The notes beneath the pieces are model-generated. The model was not told the origin of the DNA. It saw only the letters and a list, made by a program, of their open reading frames with translations, and ran no database searches. Made by a program: the position numbers and the translations under genes. From Actinomycetes bacterium (GTDB lineage: Bacteria > Actinomycetota > Actinomycetes > Actinomycetales > Microbacteriaceae), in assembly GCA_029777095.1 (NCBI GenBank), contig JAKOTS010000111.1, forward strand, positions 19,874 to 83,873: a stretch of DNA of 64,000 nucleotides, given 5' to 3'. Below, piece by piece: positions 55,595 to 63,939 of this stretch (the stretch's first letter is position 1; every line of letters starts with the position of its first letter).

Positions 55595-55629
55595 CGACGC
55601 GCTGCCCCGGCATCCATTGCACAAAGACT

Positions 55630-55662
55630 GAAGCCGCCCTCACCGAACACGAGGGCGGCTTC
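55630..55662. terminator. intrinsic terminator between lpdA and the CYTH gene
   Basis: GAAGCCGCCCTC-N9-GAGGGCGGCTTC, 12-bp perfect stem, between convergent genes. Confidence 0.85.
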
Positions 55663-55686
55663 GGTGTTGGTGCACGCGTGTGTGGG

Positions 55687-56385
55687 TTACTCCCCCGCGC
55701 CTTCGACGCCGAGCGCGCGGCCAAGTTTTGATGCGGATGCCGACACCCGGCCCCCGGCCGCCACCACACGCGTCTCCAACGCGGCGAACAGCGCCTCGCG
55801 GCCGGCGTCATCGCCCGGTGCCGCCGGGCCCAGCTCGGCCTCCCACTCGCGCCAGGCGCGAACGCCCCCTCGACGCAGATCGGAGCCGGTGACACGATCG
55901 TCGACGAACTCGACGATCACCTCACCGCGCGCATCGCGCACGTTCCACACCGTGCGCGTGTTCTGCAACCGCGCCAACGGCAGCATGGGGGCGTCGCCGC
56001 ACCACTGCGCGATGGCCTCGGCGACGTGCTGCGGAATGTGCACGGGTGCGGGGCTGGCCGCGGCATCCGTCGACAACACAGCCGCAGACGACACGGGGGC
56101 GTCGCCGAGCGGCCACTGAAACTCTTGCCGACCGCCGTCTGGGCGCCTCGGGCCTTTGATGTGCCAACCCGCGTCGGGGCCGCCCTCGCGGCGACGCAAC
56201 GCCACGTGCGCGTGCGCCAGGGCCAAGTCGGCGCTGTCGAAGTAGAGCGCGTCGAGCATGCGTACCGCCGGGCCCTCGAGCGAGGCCGCCCCCGGGAGAT
56301 CACGGAGGGCCGGCAGTGCGGTCGACTCGTCGACGTCGTATTTGCGCTCTATCTCGATCGAGACTGTGGGTTCTGCATCGCTCAC
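55687..56385 (-). CDS. CYTH domain protein (triphosphate tunnel enzyme family)
   Basis: 232 residues. N-terminal EIERKYDV is the CYTH ExExK signature, which binds triphosphate in a tunnel fold; later basic and acidic strands (ALRRREGGPDAGWHIKGPR, VIVEFVDDRV, REWEAEL) fit. Activity may be triphosphatase or thiamine-triphosphatase-like. I use the GTG at 56385, 2 bp after the stop of the small upstream gene; the track start is inside that gene. Paired with a 71-aa hypothetical. Confidence 0.85.
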   Translation of the reverse strand: MSDAEPTVSIEIERKYDVDESTALPALRDLPGAASLEGPAVRMLDALYFDSADLALAHAHVALRRREGGPDAGWHIKGPRRPDGGRQEFQWPLGDAPVSSAAVLSTDAAASPAPVHIPQHVAEAIAQWCGDAPMLPLARLQNTRTVWNVRDARGEVIVEFVDDRVTGSDLRRGGVRAWREWEAELGPAAPGDDAGREALFAALETRVVAAGGRVSASASKLGRALGVEGAGE

Positions 56386-56387
56386 GC

Positions 56388-56603
56388 TCAGTCGCTTGTC
56401 GGGGCGATGTCTTCGGTCGAGCCTGCGTACTCGAACGTCGCCGCCGTGGGTCCGTCGGACGGGCCCGTGTTGGTCAGCGCGCCCACGCGGCGATAGATGA
56501 TCTGACCCTCGCCGTAGGGCACAATCAGCTGTTCGCCGACGGTCGGGTCCAAAGGAATAACCTGACCAGCCAGCGGTCCACCGTTCAAACGTGCAATTGC
56601 CAT
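56388..56603 (-). CDS. small hypothetical protein coupled to the CYTH gene
   Basis: 71 residues starting MAIARLNGGPLAGQ with an AGGAGGAG ribosome site. No signal, membrane helix or known domain. Acidic C-terminus (YAGSTEDIAPTSD). Its stop is 2 bp from the CYTH start, so the two are translated together. The track start at 56684 lacks a ribosome site. Function unknown. Confidence 0.72.
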   Translation of the reverse strand: MAIARLNGGPLAGQVIPLDPTVGEQLIVPYGEGQIIYRRVGALTNTGPSDGPTAATFEYAGSTEDIAPTSD

Positions 56604-56721
56604 GTCTCCTCCTAGATGTTGTGACCATAGCGCGGGTCTTAGCGTGCGGCGCTGAGGCGCTCCGGCGCGATAATCGCGCCTCACGAACCGGGCGTGCCGG
56701 GGCCCTCGGGCTGGTGCCGGG

Positions 56722-57639
56722 CTAGCGCTGCGGGTCGTAGCCCGCGAGCTGCCCCTCTGGCACCGTGTATTTGGTGATCAGCGTGCAGTCTTTCTCGCCG
56801 AGCCCCTCGTCGACGAGCCGCGCGAGCTGCGAAAGCACGAGGGCCGCGGCCGGAAGCTGTACCCCGGCGGCCTCGCCCGCCTGCACCGCGAGCGACACAT
56901 CTTTTTTGGCAAGGGTGCCGCTGAACGAGGCATCGAAGTTGTGATTTGCCGCCGCGGACGCCACGACACCGGGCACCGGGTACCACTTCTGCTGCGGCCA
57001 CGAGGCAGCCGACGACACGTTCGCGACGTCCCAGAACGTCTTCGCGTCGAGCCCCAGACGCGCGGCCAACTGCGAGCCCTCGGCGACCGCCAAGACGTCG
57101 ATCATCAGCATCATGTTGTTCACGAGCTTGGCCGCGATCCCATTGCCGGCTCCCCCGCATCGGATCGTCGACCCCGCCATCGCGGCAACGTACGCCTCAG
57201 CGCGGGCCACGTGTGCGTCCTCGCCGCCGAGCATGAACGTGAGTGTGCCGGCCTCGGCCCCTACCGTGCCGCCCGAGATGGGGGCATCCACAAATGCAAA
57301 CCCTGCCCGCTTCGAGCCCTCGTGACACCAGCGCGAGGTCTCGACGTCGACGGTAGAGGTGTCAAGCAGCAGCGCCCCGTGGTCGGCCAGCGCCCACACC
57401 CCGCCGTCACCGTCGTAGACGGCCCGCACATGTTCGGGCATCGGCAGGCTCGTGAACACGGCCTCGGCGCCGCGCACGGCGTCGGCCATGGTCGCGGCAA
57501 TCGTGACGCCCTGCTGGGCCGCCTCGGCACACGCATGCTCGCTGAGGTCGAAGCCCTTGACGGTATGCCCCGCGGCGACAAGATGCGCGCTCATGGGCGT
57601 GCCCATGTGCCCTAGACCGATCCATGCAATTGTTGCCAT
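56722..57639 (-). CDS. beta-hydroxyacid dehydrogenase (3-hydroxyisobutyrate dehydrogenase-like)
   Basis: 305 residues. Rossmann NAD(P) loop WIGLGHMGTPM, substrate loop DAPISGGTVGAEAGTLTFMLGG and catalytic Lys in GIAAKLVNNMMLM are the family signatures. It could act on 3-hydroxyisobutyrate in valine breakdown or on tartronate semialdehyde or similar; specificity cannot be read from sequence. Start ATG at 57639 has AGGAGGAGC upstream. It stands alone between the CYTH and YihY genes. Confidence 0.9.
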   Translation of the reverse strand: MATIAWIGLGHMGTPMSAHLVAAGHTVKGFDLSEHACAEAAQQGVTIAATMADAVRGAEAVFTSLPMPEHVRAVYDGDGGVWALADHGALLLDTSTVDVETSRWCHEGSKRAGFAFVDAPISGGTVGAEAGTLTFMLGGEDAHVARAEAYVAAMAGSTIRCGGAGNGIAAKLVNNMMLMIDVLAVAEGSQLAARLGLDAKTFWDVANVSSAASWPQQKWYPVPGVVASAAANHNFDASFSGTLAKKDVSLAVQAGEAAGVQLPAAALVLSQLARLVDEGLGEKDCTLITKYTVPEGQLAGYDPQR

Positions 57640-57756
57640 GTCGCTCCTCCTCGCAGGTGCGGGGGCGGGCGCGTGCTGGCACGCACCTCGCTATCCATGC
57701 TCAGGATGCCACGCTTCGCGCCGAAAGTCAGCGACGTTTTTTGCGAATCGGATGCC

Positions 57757-58758
57757 TCAGCCCCGGGGTCCGGCATCCGCCTTGCGCGCCGCCTCGAGCT
57801 CGCGTGTCGCCGCCACCACCGCGTCTTCGGCCAGCTGCACGCGGCGCTGCGCAAACGTCGTCGCGCCGAAGCGTGCCCGCACACGGTCGTGCTCCTCGGC
57901 GCCCGCGGTCGCGAGCCAGGCACCCGAGAGCAGGATCGCCTGGCTCGAAAGATTGAGCCAGAGCAGCAGCGTGATCAGCGACGCGAACGAGGCGAGCAAC
58001 GGATTGCCCATCGTGCCGCCAACGATGAGGCCCGAGAGGAGTTGCAGGACGGTCAGCGCGGCCCCGCCGAGGAGCGCGCTGCCCCAGAGAGTCCGCGCGG
58101 CGAACCGTACTCCGGGGAGCACACGCAGCAGGAGCGCGACGACCAGCACATCGAGCGCGAAGATCACCGCGATCGATAGGACGTCGGCACCGAGTGTCAC
58201 GATCTGGGTATTGCCGAGCCCGAACAGGCCCAGAGTCCACCCGAGGGCCGAGGTCCCGAAGACCGTCAGCCCCGCGGCGACGACGAACGCGACACCGAGC
58301 AGCAGGGCGACCCCGACCTGTTGCAGGATCACCCAGATGAAAAAGGGTTGGTCGGCTGGGGCATCCACCATCTGTCGCAGTGCCTGCCGTAGCGAACCGA
58401 CGGCGCCCAGCGCCGCGCCGACGAGACCGACGAGCGCGATGATCCCGGCGACGGTGAACTCCATCGGCTGCAAAAGCTCGGCCGGGTCGACGGCACCGAT
58501 CAGGCCCGGGATGAGGCGGTCGAGCATCGTGATCAGTGCATCGAATGCCTCCGGGTTCGCAACGAGCCAGAGCGCGGCGACCGAAAACCCGAGAAACACG
58601 GCGGCGAAGAGCGAGAACAGCGCCCGATAGGTGACGCTGTCGGCCAGCATCGGGCCGCGATTGTCCTGGTAATGCAAGAGTGCACGCACGATGCGGAGCC
58701 GGAGGGCAAACGCGATCAAGCGGGCTACAAATCCCTGTGACTGCGTGGTGTCGGCCAT
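57757..58758 (-). CDS. YihY/UPF0761 family membrane protein
   Basis: 333 residues with six transmembrane helices. Family motifs are LADSVTYRALFSLFAAVFLGFS near the N-terminus and LLWLNLSSQAILLSGAW near helix 6; a charged helical C-terminus follows. The family was once called RNase BN by mistake and has no agreed function. Start ATG at 58758. Divergent from a desaturase gene, with a 185 bp gap. Confidence 0.9.
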   Translation of the reverse strand: MADTTQSQGFVARLIAFALRLRIVRALLHYQDNRGPMLADSVTYRALFSLFAAVFLGFSVAALWLVANPEAFDALITMLDRLIPGLIGAVDPAELLQPMEFTVAGIIALVGLVGAALGAVGSLRQALRQMVDAPADQPFFIWVILQQVGVALLLGVAFVVAAGLTVFGTSALGWTLGLFGLGNTQIVTLGADVLSIAVIFALDVLVVALLLRVLPGVRFAARTLWGSALLGGAALTVLQLLSGLIVGGTMGNPLLASFASLITLLLWLNLSSQAILLSGAWLATAGAEEHDRVRARFGATTFAQRRVQLAEDAVVAATRELEAARKADAGPRG

Positions 58759-58943
58759 CGCTCCAGCCTAATGAAGCATGAGGATCTTGCAACGAAGCCT
58801 GCATTCACAGTTCGCTCCGGGTTGCGCGGGCTAGTGTGACAATCAGCGATCGGCGTCTTGCCTTTGGCGCAGGCGCAACGCTCTTCCGTTGCCGTTCGAT
58901 CGGACTCAGCATCTCTTCACTCTCTGCTCCCGGAGCGTCACAG

Positions 58944-60023
58944 TTGGGTCCCGTCCGCGAAACGCGTCTTCGCACCGGCTTCTCGCCCGACATCGCACAG
59001 AGCTACACCGCCGTCGCTCGTGTCGTTCGCGAGATGGGCCTGCTCGAGCGGACCCGCATCTTCTACGGCGCGCTCGCGCTGGGCCTCGTTGCGGCCCTCG
59101 TCGCCGTCGGTTTTGGCATCTGGTTGCTCGGCGACAGCTGGCTGCAGCTGCTCATGGCCGGCGCGCTCGGCATCATCTTCACGCAGTTTGCGTTCCTCGC
59201 ACACGAGGCATCCCACCGTCAGATCTTGAAGTCGGGCCCGGCAAACGACCGCATCGGTCGGTTCCTGGCGACATTCGTTGTGGGCATGAGTTACGCGTGG
59301 TGGATGAACAAGCACACCCGCCACCACGGCAACCCGAACAAGATCGGCAAGGACCCCGACATCGAGATCGACACGATCTCGTTTATCGAAGAAGACGCCG
59401 CAAAGGCCAAGGGCCTGATCGCGCTCATCACACGCAAGCAGGGTTACCTCTGCTTCCCGCTCCTGACGCTTGAGGGCATCAACCTGCACTACATCTCGAT
59501 CCGCACGCTCTTCTCGCGCAAGCCGGTCAAGGGCCGCTGGATCGAAATCTCGGCAATCGCGCTGCGCTTCGCCATCTACCTCACCGTGCTGTTCATGTTC
59601 CTGCCGCTTGGCATGGCATTCGCATTCATCGGTGTGCAACTGGCAGTCTTCGGCGTCTACATGGGTGCGGCGTTTGCCCCCAACCACAAGGGCATGCCGA
59701 TCATCCCGGCCGACGTCAAGCTCGACTTCTTCAGCAAGCAGGTACTCACCTCGCGCAACGTGTCGGGCGGCTGGTGGGCAAGCGCCCTGACCGGTGGGCT
59801 CAACTACCAGATCGAGCACCACCTGTTCCCGAACATGCCGCGCCTGCACCTCGCTCGCGCCCGCGAAATCGTGCGTGAGCACTGCGCGACGCTCGACGTT
59901 CCCTACACCGAGACCACGCTGCTGCGCTCGTACGCCATCGTCATCGAATACCTCAACCGGGTGGGGCTTTCGGCCCGCGACCCGTTCGACTGCCCGATGG
60001 TGCAGCAGTTCCGACGCTCATAG
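58944..60023 (+). CDS. membrane fatty acid desaturase
   Basis: About 359 residues. Three histidine boxes for the di-iron centre: HEASH, HTRHH and QIEHH. Four transmembrane helices. Likely an acyl-lipid or acyl-CoA desaturase that controls membrane fluidity. The ORF track starts at 58836, but residues 1-36 there show non-coding codon use; the TTG at 58944 with GGAG at 9 nt is preferred, and the start is not secure. The QIEHHLFP box is typical of front-end desaturases too. Confidence 0.88.
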   Translation: MGPVRETRLRTGFSPDIAQSYTAVARVVREMGLLERTRIFYGALALGLVAALVAVGFGIWLLGDSWLQLLMAGALGIIFTQFAFLAHEASHRQILKSGPANDRIGRFLATFVVGMSYAWWMNKHTRHHGNPNKIGKDPDIEIDTISFIEEDAAKAKGLIALITRKQGYLCFPLLTLEGINLHYISIRTLFSRKPVKGRWIEISAIALRFAIYLTVLFMFLPLGMAFAFIGVQLAVFGVYMGAAFAPNHKGMPIIPADVKLDFFSKQVLTSRNVSGGWWASALTGGLNYQIEHHLFPNMPRLHLARAREIVREHCATLDVPYTETTLLRSYAIVIEYLNRVGLSARDPFDCPMVQQFRRS

Positions 60024-60040
60024 CCGCGTACCTTTGATCT

Positions 60041-60358
60041 GTGAATGAAATCCGGATCCAGCGACGCGCGAGCCTTGAGGTGCTTCGAGCCGAGGCATCC
60101 GAAGAACTCGAAACGGTCGTGCACGAGCGCCTGCGCGCGGGTGAAGACCCGTGGGCGTTCATGGAAGAGATTCCGAGTGTCGACGAGCTCGTCGTCTTGC
60201 TCTTGCGCGCTGACGCCATCGTGGCGAACGACAACCAGATGCCGTCGCATCTGCGCGACTACCGCGTGCTGCGCCAGATCGCGCTCGAGCATCCGGCGCT
60301 CACGCCCACGGTGTGGCGCATGCTGGGCGACGACCCGACCGCAACGGCCGCCGGGTAG
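60041..60358 (+). CDS. conserved small hypothetical protein
   Basis: 105 residues from a GTG start 18 nt after the desaturase stop, likely in the same transcript. Helical and acidic (RRASLEVLRAEASEELETVVHERLRAGED...HLRDYRVLRQIALEHPALTPTVWRMLGDD). No signal or known motif. Convergent with the pseudouridine synthase gene: the two stop codons abut at 60358/60359. Confidence 0.72.
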   Translation: MNEIRIQRRASLEVLRAEASEELETVVHERLRAGEDPWAFMEEIPSVDELVVLLLRADAIVANDNQMPSHLRDYRVLRQIALEHPALTPTVWRMLGDDPTATAAG

Positions 60359-61312
60359 CTAGTTCTGCGGCGCCGTCGCTGTCGTCGTCGAAGTGGCGGC
60401 GAGGAGCGGCAGGGTTCGCACGCTTTCGAAGCTGCGGCGCGTGCCATCGACCGGATCGACGAACGTGAGTCCGCTCGCAAGCAGTTGCAATGGCGTGCTG
60501 AAGTCGTCGATCGCGACGTCGCGATCGATTGGATACAGCGGGTCACCGCTGATCGGCACGCCGAGGCCGTTCATGTGCACGCGCAGCTGGTGCGTCCGGC
60601 CAGTGCGCGGGGTGAGCCGGTAGATCCCGGCACCATCGCGCTCGCTTTCAAGCTCAACCAGCGATTCGGCGTTGGCGGGGGCGTCGGCGACGACCTCGGC
60701 CTGGAGGTGCCCGCGGCGCTTAGTCAGATGGTTTTTGACGATCCTCGGCAGCGTCAAGTCTTCGCACACGGGCGCGAGCGCGTGATAGGTCTTATCGACC
60801 ACGCCGTGCTGAAACATGGTCTGGTACGCCCCGCGCCACCGGCGCTCGGTCGCCATGATGAGCAGCCCCGAGGTCACTCGGTCGAGGCGGTGCAACGGCG
60901 AAAGCTCAGGCAGGTCGAGCGCCGCTCGCATCCGCACCACCACGCTCTGCTGCACGTGTTTGCCGCGCGGAATCGTCGACAAGAACGCCGGCTTGTCGAT
61001 GACCACCAGCCGCTCGTCGCGGTGCACCACGTGCATCTCACCCGGAACCGGCGCCTCGTCTTGCAGCTCGCGGTGGAACCACACGAAGGTGTGCGGCGCA
61101 TAGACGTCGTCCGCCCGCACCGGCGCCCCCGAGTCGTACACAAATCGCTCCTGCGCAAGCCAGTCCGGCACGTCGATGTGCTCGTGCAGGCGGGCGTGCA
61201 GCCATTCCCGCATCGTCGGCCACGGGCGCGGATCTGCCGGATCACGGTCGGGCGTGCGCATCCACGCAGCACTCAGCCCAAAGCGCGGGGGCAGGGGCGA
61301 ACGCGGAGGCAC
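60359..61312 (-). CDS. pseudouridine synthase, RluA/RsuA-like family
   Basis: 317 residues. Catalytic HRLDRVTSGLLIM with the active Asp, and RTGRTHQLRVHMNGLGVPISGDPLYP. No S4 domain; the first 80 residues are poorly conserved. This is a second RluA-fold protein besides RluD. Target RNA is not predictable. Start is a GTG at 61312; divergent from the esterase gene. Confidence 0.88.
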   Translation of the reverse strand: MPPRSPLPPRFGLSAAWMRTPDRDPADPRPWPTMREWLHARLHEHIDVPDWLAQERFVYDSGAPVRADDVYAPHTFVWFHRELQDEAPVPGEMHVVHRDERLVVIDKPAFLSTIPRGKHVQQSVVVRMRAALDLPELSPLHRLDRVTSGLLIMATERRWRGAYQTMFQHGVVDKTYHALAPVCEDLTLPRIVKNHLTKRRGHLQAEVVADAPANAESLVELESERDGAGIYRLTPRTGRTHQLRVHMNGLGVPISGDPLYPIDRDVAIDDFSTPLQLLASGLTFVDPVDGTRRSFESVRTLPLLAATSTTTATAPQN

Positions 61313-61357
61313 CCCTCGATCCTAGGCATCCTGCACGATCCGCCCGGCACGACATGG

Positions 61358-61387
61358 TTGAGTTTCTGCCGATGCGCCTGGCATACT
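61358..61387 (+). promoter_or_regulatory. putative promoter of the carboxylesterase gene
   Basis: TTGAGT (61358-61363), 18-nt spacer, CATACT (61382-61387), about 105 nt before the GTG. An imperfect ACCGAT/ATTCGGT inverted repeat lies just downstream. Confidence 0.4.
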
Positions 61388-61493
61388 CATTACCGATTGC
61401 TATTCGGTTTTGGTGGCCGTACCGTGTTGAGCGACGCTGTTGTCGCATTCATGCGTCATCGAAGCCCTGAAGGCTCTTCGTGAGGAGCAGCAC

Positions 61494-62981
61494 GTGTCAG
61501 AAACCACCACCACCACATTCGTAGAGGTTCAGACCCTGGCGGGCCGCGTGCGCGGCGCCTGGCGCGGAGAACCCGGCAGTGCCGAGGCATCCGCTGCCTT
61601 TCTCGGCTTGCCATTTGCCGAACCGCCGATCGGCGACCTTCGCTTTGCCGCCCCTGTGCCGAAGGCGCCCTGGGAGGGCGTGCTCGACACGCTCGAGTTC
61701 GGCGCCACCGCGCAGCGCGGCGACCCGGGCGTGACGCTCATCCCCGAGCCCAGCGTGCCCGGCACGTCAACGCTCAACGTCAACGTCTTCACGCCCGCGC
61801 CGACGGCACCCGCATCTGGCACCGGCCTGCCAGTGCTTGTGTGGATTCACGGCGGCGGCTACTTCGCGGGCTCCCCCGCGAGCCCCTGGTACGACGGGCA
61901 ACGGTTCAACCGCGACGGTGTTGTGACGGTCACCATCTCGTATCGGCTCGGTTTCGACGGCTTTGGCTGGATCGAAGATGCGCCGTCGAATCGCGGTGTG
62001 CGTGACTGGATGCTTGCGCTCGAGTGGGTGCAGAAGAACATCGCTGCGTTCGGTGGCGACCCCGCACGCGTGACGATCGCCGGCCAGTCCGCCGGCGGCG
62101 GTGCGGTGCAGACGCTGCTCGGCATGGAGGCGGCACAGCACCTCTTCAGCAGTGTGTACTCGATCTCGGGCGCAACCGCGGATGTCGCGCTCCCCCGCGC
62201 CGAGAAGTTTGGTCGTGATCTTGCCGCGACGCTCGGCGTCGTGCCCACACGTGCCGGATTCGGGTCGCTCAGTGAGCAGCAGATCCTCGACGCCCAGGCC
62301 GCTGCCACCAAGATGACTGCCGAATCGTTCAGCAGCATGGTCGCGGACGGCCTCGCGCTCGGCCCCATCGTCGATGGCGAGCTGATCGTGCGAAAGACCA
62401 CGGAGTCGTTCGCCAAGGGTGTCGGTGCCGACAAACCGCTTGTGATCGGTGCAACCGACGACGAGTTCTCGATGGTCTTCTCGGATGCCGCAAAAAAGAT
62501 GCGCTGGATCCCGAAGTCGTTCATGCTGCGCAAGCTCGGCATGCCCAAGGGCGCGATGAAGCCGTACCTTGCCGCGAACGCCGACGTCGCGAAGAAGGGC
62601 ACGGCGCGCATCGGCGGCCGTTTTCTTACCGACCTCATGTTCCGCACATCACTGGTCGAAACAGTCGCCCAGCGTGGCGATGCGCCCACCTGGGTCTATC
62701 GCTTCTCGTGGCCCTCGGGCGTCTACGGATTCGCCGAGCACTGCATCGATGTGCCGTTCTTCTTCGACTGCATCGATTCTCCCGTCGCAATGAGCCCGCT
62801 CACCGGCCCGAACCCGCCGCAGGCGCTTGCCGACGACGTGCACGGCGGGGCGGTCGCATTCATCACGAACGGCGACCCCGGTTGGCCCGCCTACACCGCG
62901 GCGACGCGCCAGACCCGCGTGTTCGACACGCCGTCGAGCGTCGTCACCGACGGCTACAAGAGCGTCCGGCCGCTGCTGTAG
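61494..62981 (+). CDS. type B carboxylesterase
   Basis: 495 residues, alpha/beta hydrolase. Oxyanion hole HGGG (119-122), nucleophile Ser199 in AGQSAGGG (GxSxG), and a likely catalytic His in FAEHCIDVPFFF. Probably cytosolic; no signal peptide. Start GTG at 61494 has GAGGAG upstream; the track start at 61440 is less supported. It hydrolyses esters of unknown type. Confidence 0.92.
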   Translation: MSETTTTTFVEVQTLAGRVRGAWRGEPGSAEASAAFLGLPFAEPPIGDLRFAAPVPKAPWEGVLDTLEFGATAQRGDPGVTLIPEPSVPGTSTLNVNVFTPAPTAPASGTGLPVLVWIHGGGYFAGSPASPWYDGQRFNRDGVVTVTISYRLGFDGFGWIEDAPSNRGVRDWMLALEWVQKNIAAFGGDPARVTIAGQSAGGGAVQTLLGMEAAQHLFSSVYSISGATADVALPRAEKFGRDLAATLGVVPTRAGFGSLSEQQILDAQAAATKMTAESFSSMVADGLALGPIVDGELIVRKTTESFAKGVGADKPLVIGATDDEFSMVFSDAAKKMRWIPKSFMLRKLGMPKGAMKPYLAANADVAKKGTARIGGRFLTDLMFRTSLVETVAQRGDAPTWVYRFSWPSGVYGFAEHCIDVPFFFDCIDSPVAMSPLTGPNPPQALADDVHGGAVAFITNGDPGWPAYTAATRQTRVFDTPSSVVTDGYKSVRPLL

Positions 62982-63027
62982 ACGACGAGCATTCGTTGCG
63001 CGTGCGGCCGCTCGCTCACTGTTGTTC

Positions 63028-63816
63028 CTAGCGGCGCACGCGCAGCGGCCCGCGCGTCAGCAGATGCTGTGCCGACTGGGCGACGGGGCGCATCGTGATC
63101 AGATCGAAGTTCACGTGCCCCGGGGCGCCGAGGGCGTACGCGATCACATCTGCGACATCTGATGCCAGAAGCGGTGCATCCACACCGTCGTACACCTGCT
63201 CGGCGGCGGCAACATCGCCGCCAAGGCGGTTCAGCGTGAACTCCTCGGTGTAGACCATTCCCGGCGCAACCTCCATGACCCGAAGCGGTTCGCTGGCAAG
63301 CTCAAGCCGAAGCGCGTCGACGATCATCGACTGCCCGGCCTTCGCCGCGTTGTAGCCGGCACCACCCGGGTAGGCCCGCTGCGCCGCGGTTGAGGTCAAA
63401 AACAGCAGGTCGGCGTGTGCCTGCCCACGATCCGGCACATCGGCCGCATCGCGGAGCAGGGGCAAAAGTGCTGCAACCACGCGCTGGGTCGCCAAGACAT
63501 TCACGTCGAACATCCACTGCCAGTCTTCGGCCTTGCCATCTTCGACCCGATCAGTCCCGTGCGCGCCGCCGGCAATCGCGACGAGCGCATGCACGGGGCC
63601 CGTCTCGGCGAGCCACCCGGCCAGCGCGTCAACGTCAGCCTGCGCTGTGAGGTCGGCGGCGAACGCACTCGATCCGGTTTCGTCGGCAAGCACCGCAAGC
63701 CGCTCAGCGCGTCGGGCGACCCCGACGACGTCCCAGCCCGCCGCTCTGAGCGCACGCACCGTCGCCTCGCCAATGCCCGAACTCGCCCCAGTTACTACCG
63801 CACGCCGCGTTGTCAT
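63028..63816 (-). CDS. short-chain dehydrogenase/reductase (classical SDR)
   Basis: 262 residues. NAD(P) loop TGASSGIG (9-16), catalytic Ser142 and Tyr155-X3-Lys159 in STAAQRAYPGGAGYNAAKAG. Arg after the first strand (VARRAERL) hints at NADP. Start ATG at 63816 with a TAGCCT box 7 nt upstream, thus leaderless; the track start is beyond the promoter. Substrate unknown. Confidence 0.92.
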   Translation of the reverse strand: MTTRRAVVTGASSGIGEATVRALRAAGWDVVGVARRAERLAVLADETGSSAFAADLTAQADVDALAGWLAETGPVHALVAIAGGAHGTDRVEDGKAEDWQWMFDVNVLATQRVVAALLPLLRDAADVPDRGQAHADLLFLTSTAAQRAYPGGAGYNAAKAGQSMIVDALRLELASEPLRVMEVAPGMVYTEEFTLNRLGGDVAAAEQVYDGVDAPLLASDVADVIAYALGAPGHVNFDLITMRPVAQSAQHLLTRGPLRVRR

Positions 63817-63823
63817 GCCCACC

Positions 63824-63829
63824 AGGCTA
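63824..63829 (-). promoter_or_regulatory. -10 box (TAGCCT) before the SDR gene
   Basis: Minus-strand TAGCCT, 7 nt (GGTGGGC), ATG. Leaderless layout. Confidence 0.45.
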
Positions 63830-63859
63830 GCGCGCGTGTTACGCGACGTGGCCACGCGC

Positions 63860-63898
63860 TTGGCACCGTGCCCCCAGCACCCTTAGGCTCTTGCTGGG
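63860..63898 (+). promoter_or_regulatory. metY promoter with inverted repeat around the -10
   Basis: TTGGCA (63860-63865), 18-nt spacer, TAGGCT (63884-63889). The repeat CCCAGCA-N12-TGCTGGG (63873-63898) straddles the -10, a plausible operator. Leader about 44 nt. Confidence 0.6.
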
Positions 63899-63939
63899 AT
63901 CGAAGTGTCGATGCCCCCAAAACTCTCAGGAGCAAGCCA

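Noticed and set aside
63856-63939. SAM riboswitch before metY
   Set aside because: The leader is only about 44 nt, too short, and lacks the conserved S-box or SAM-IV core.
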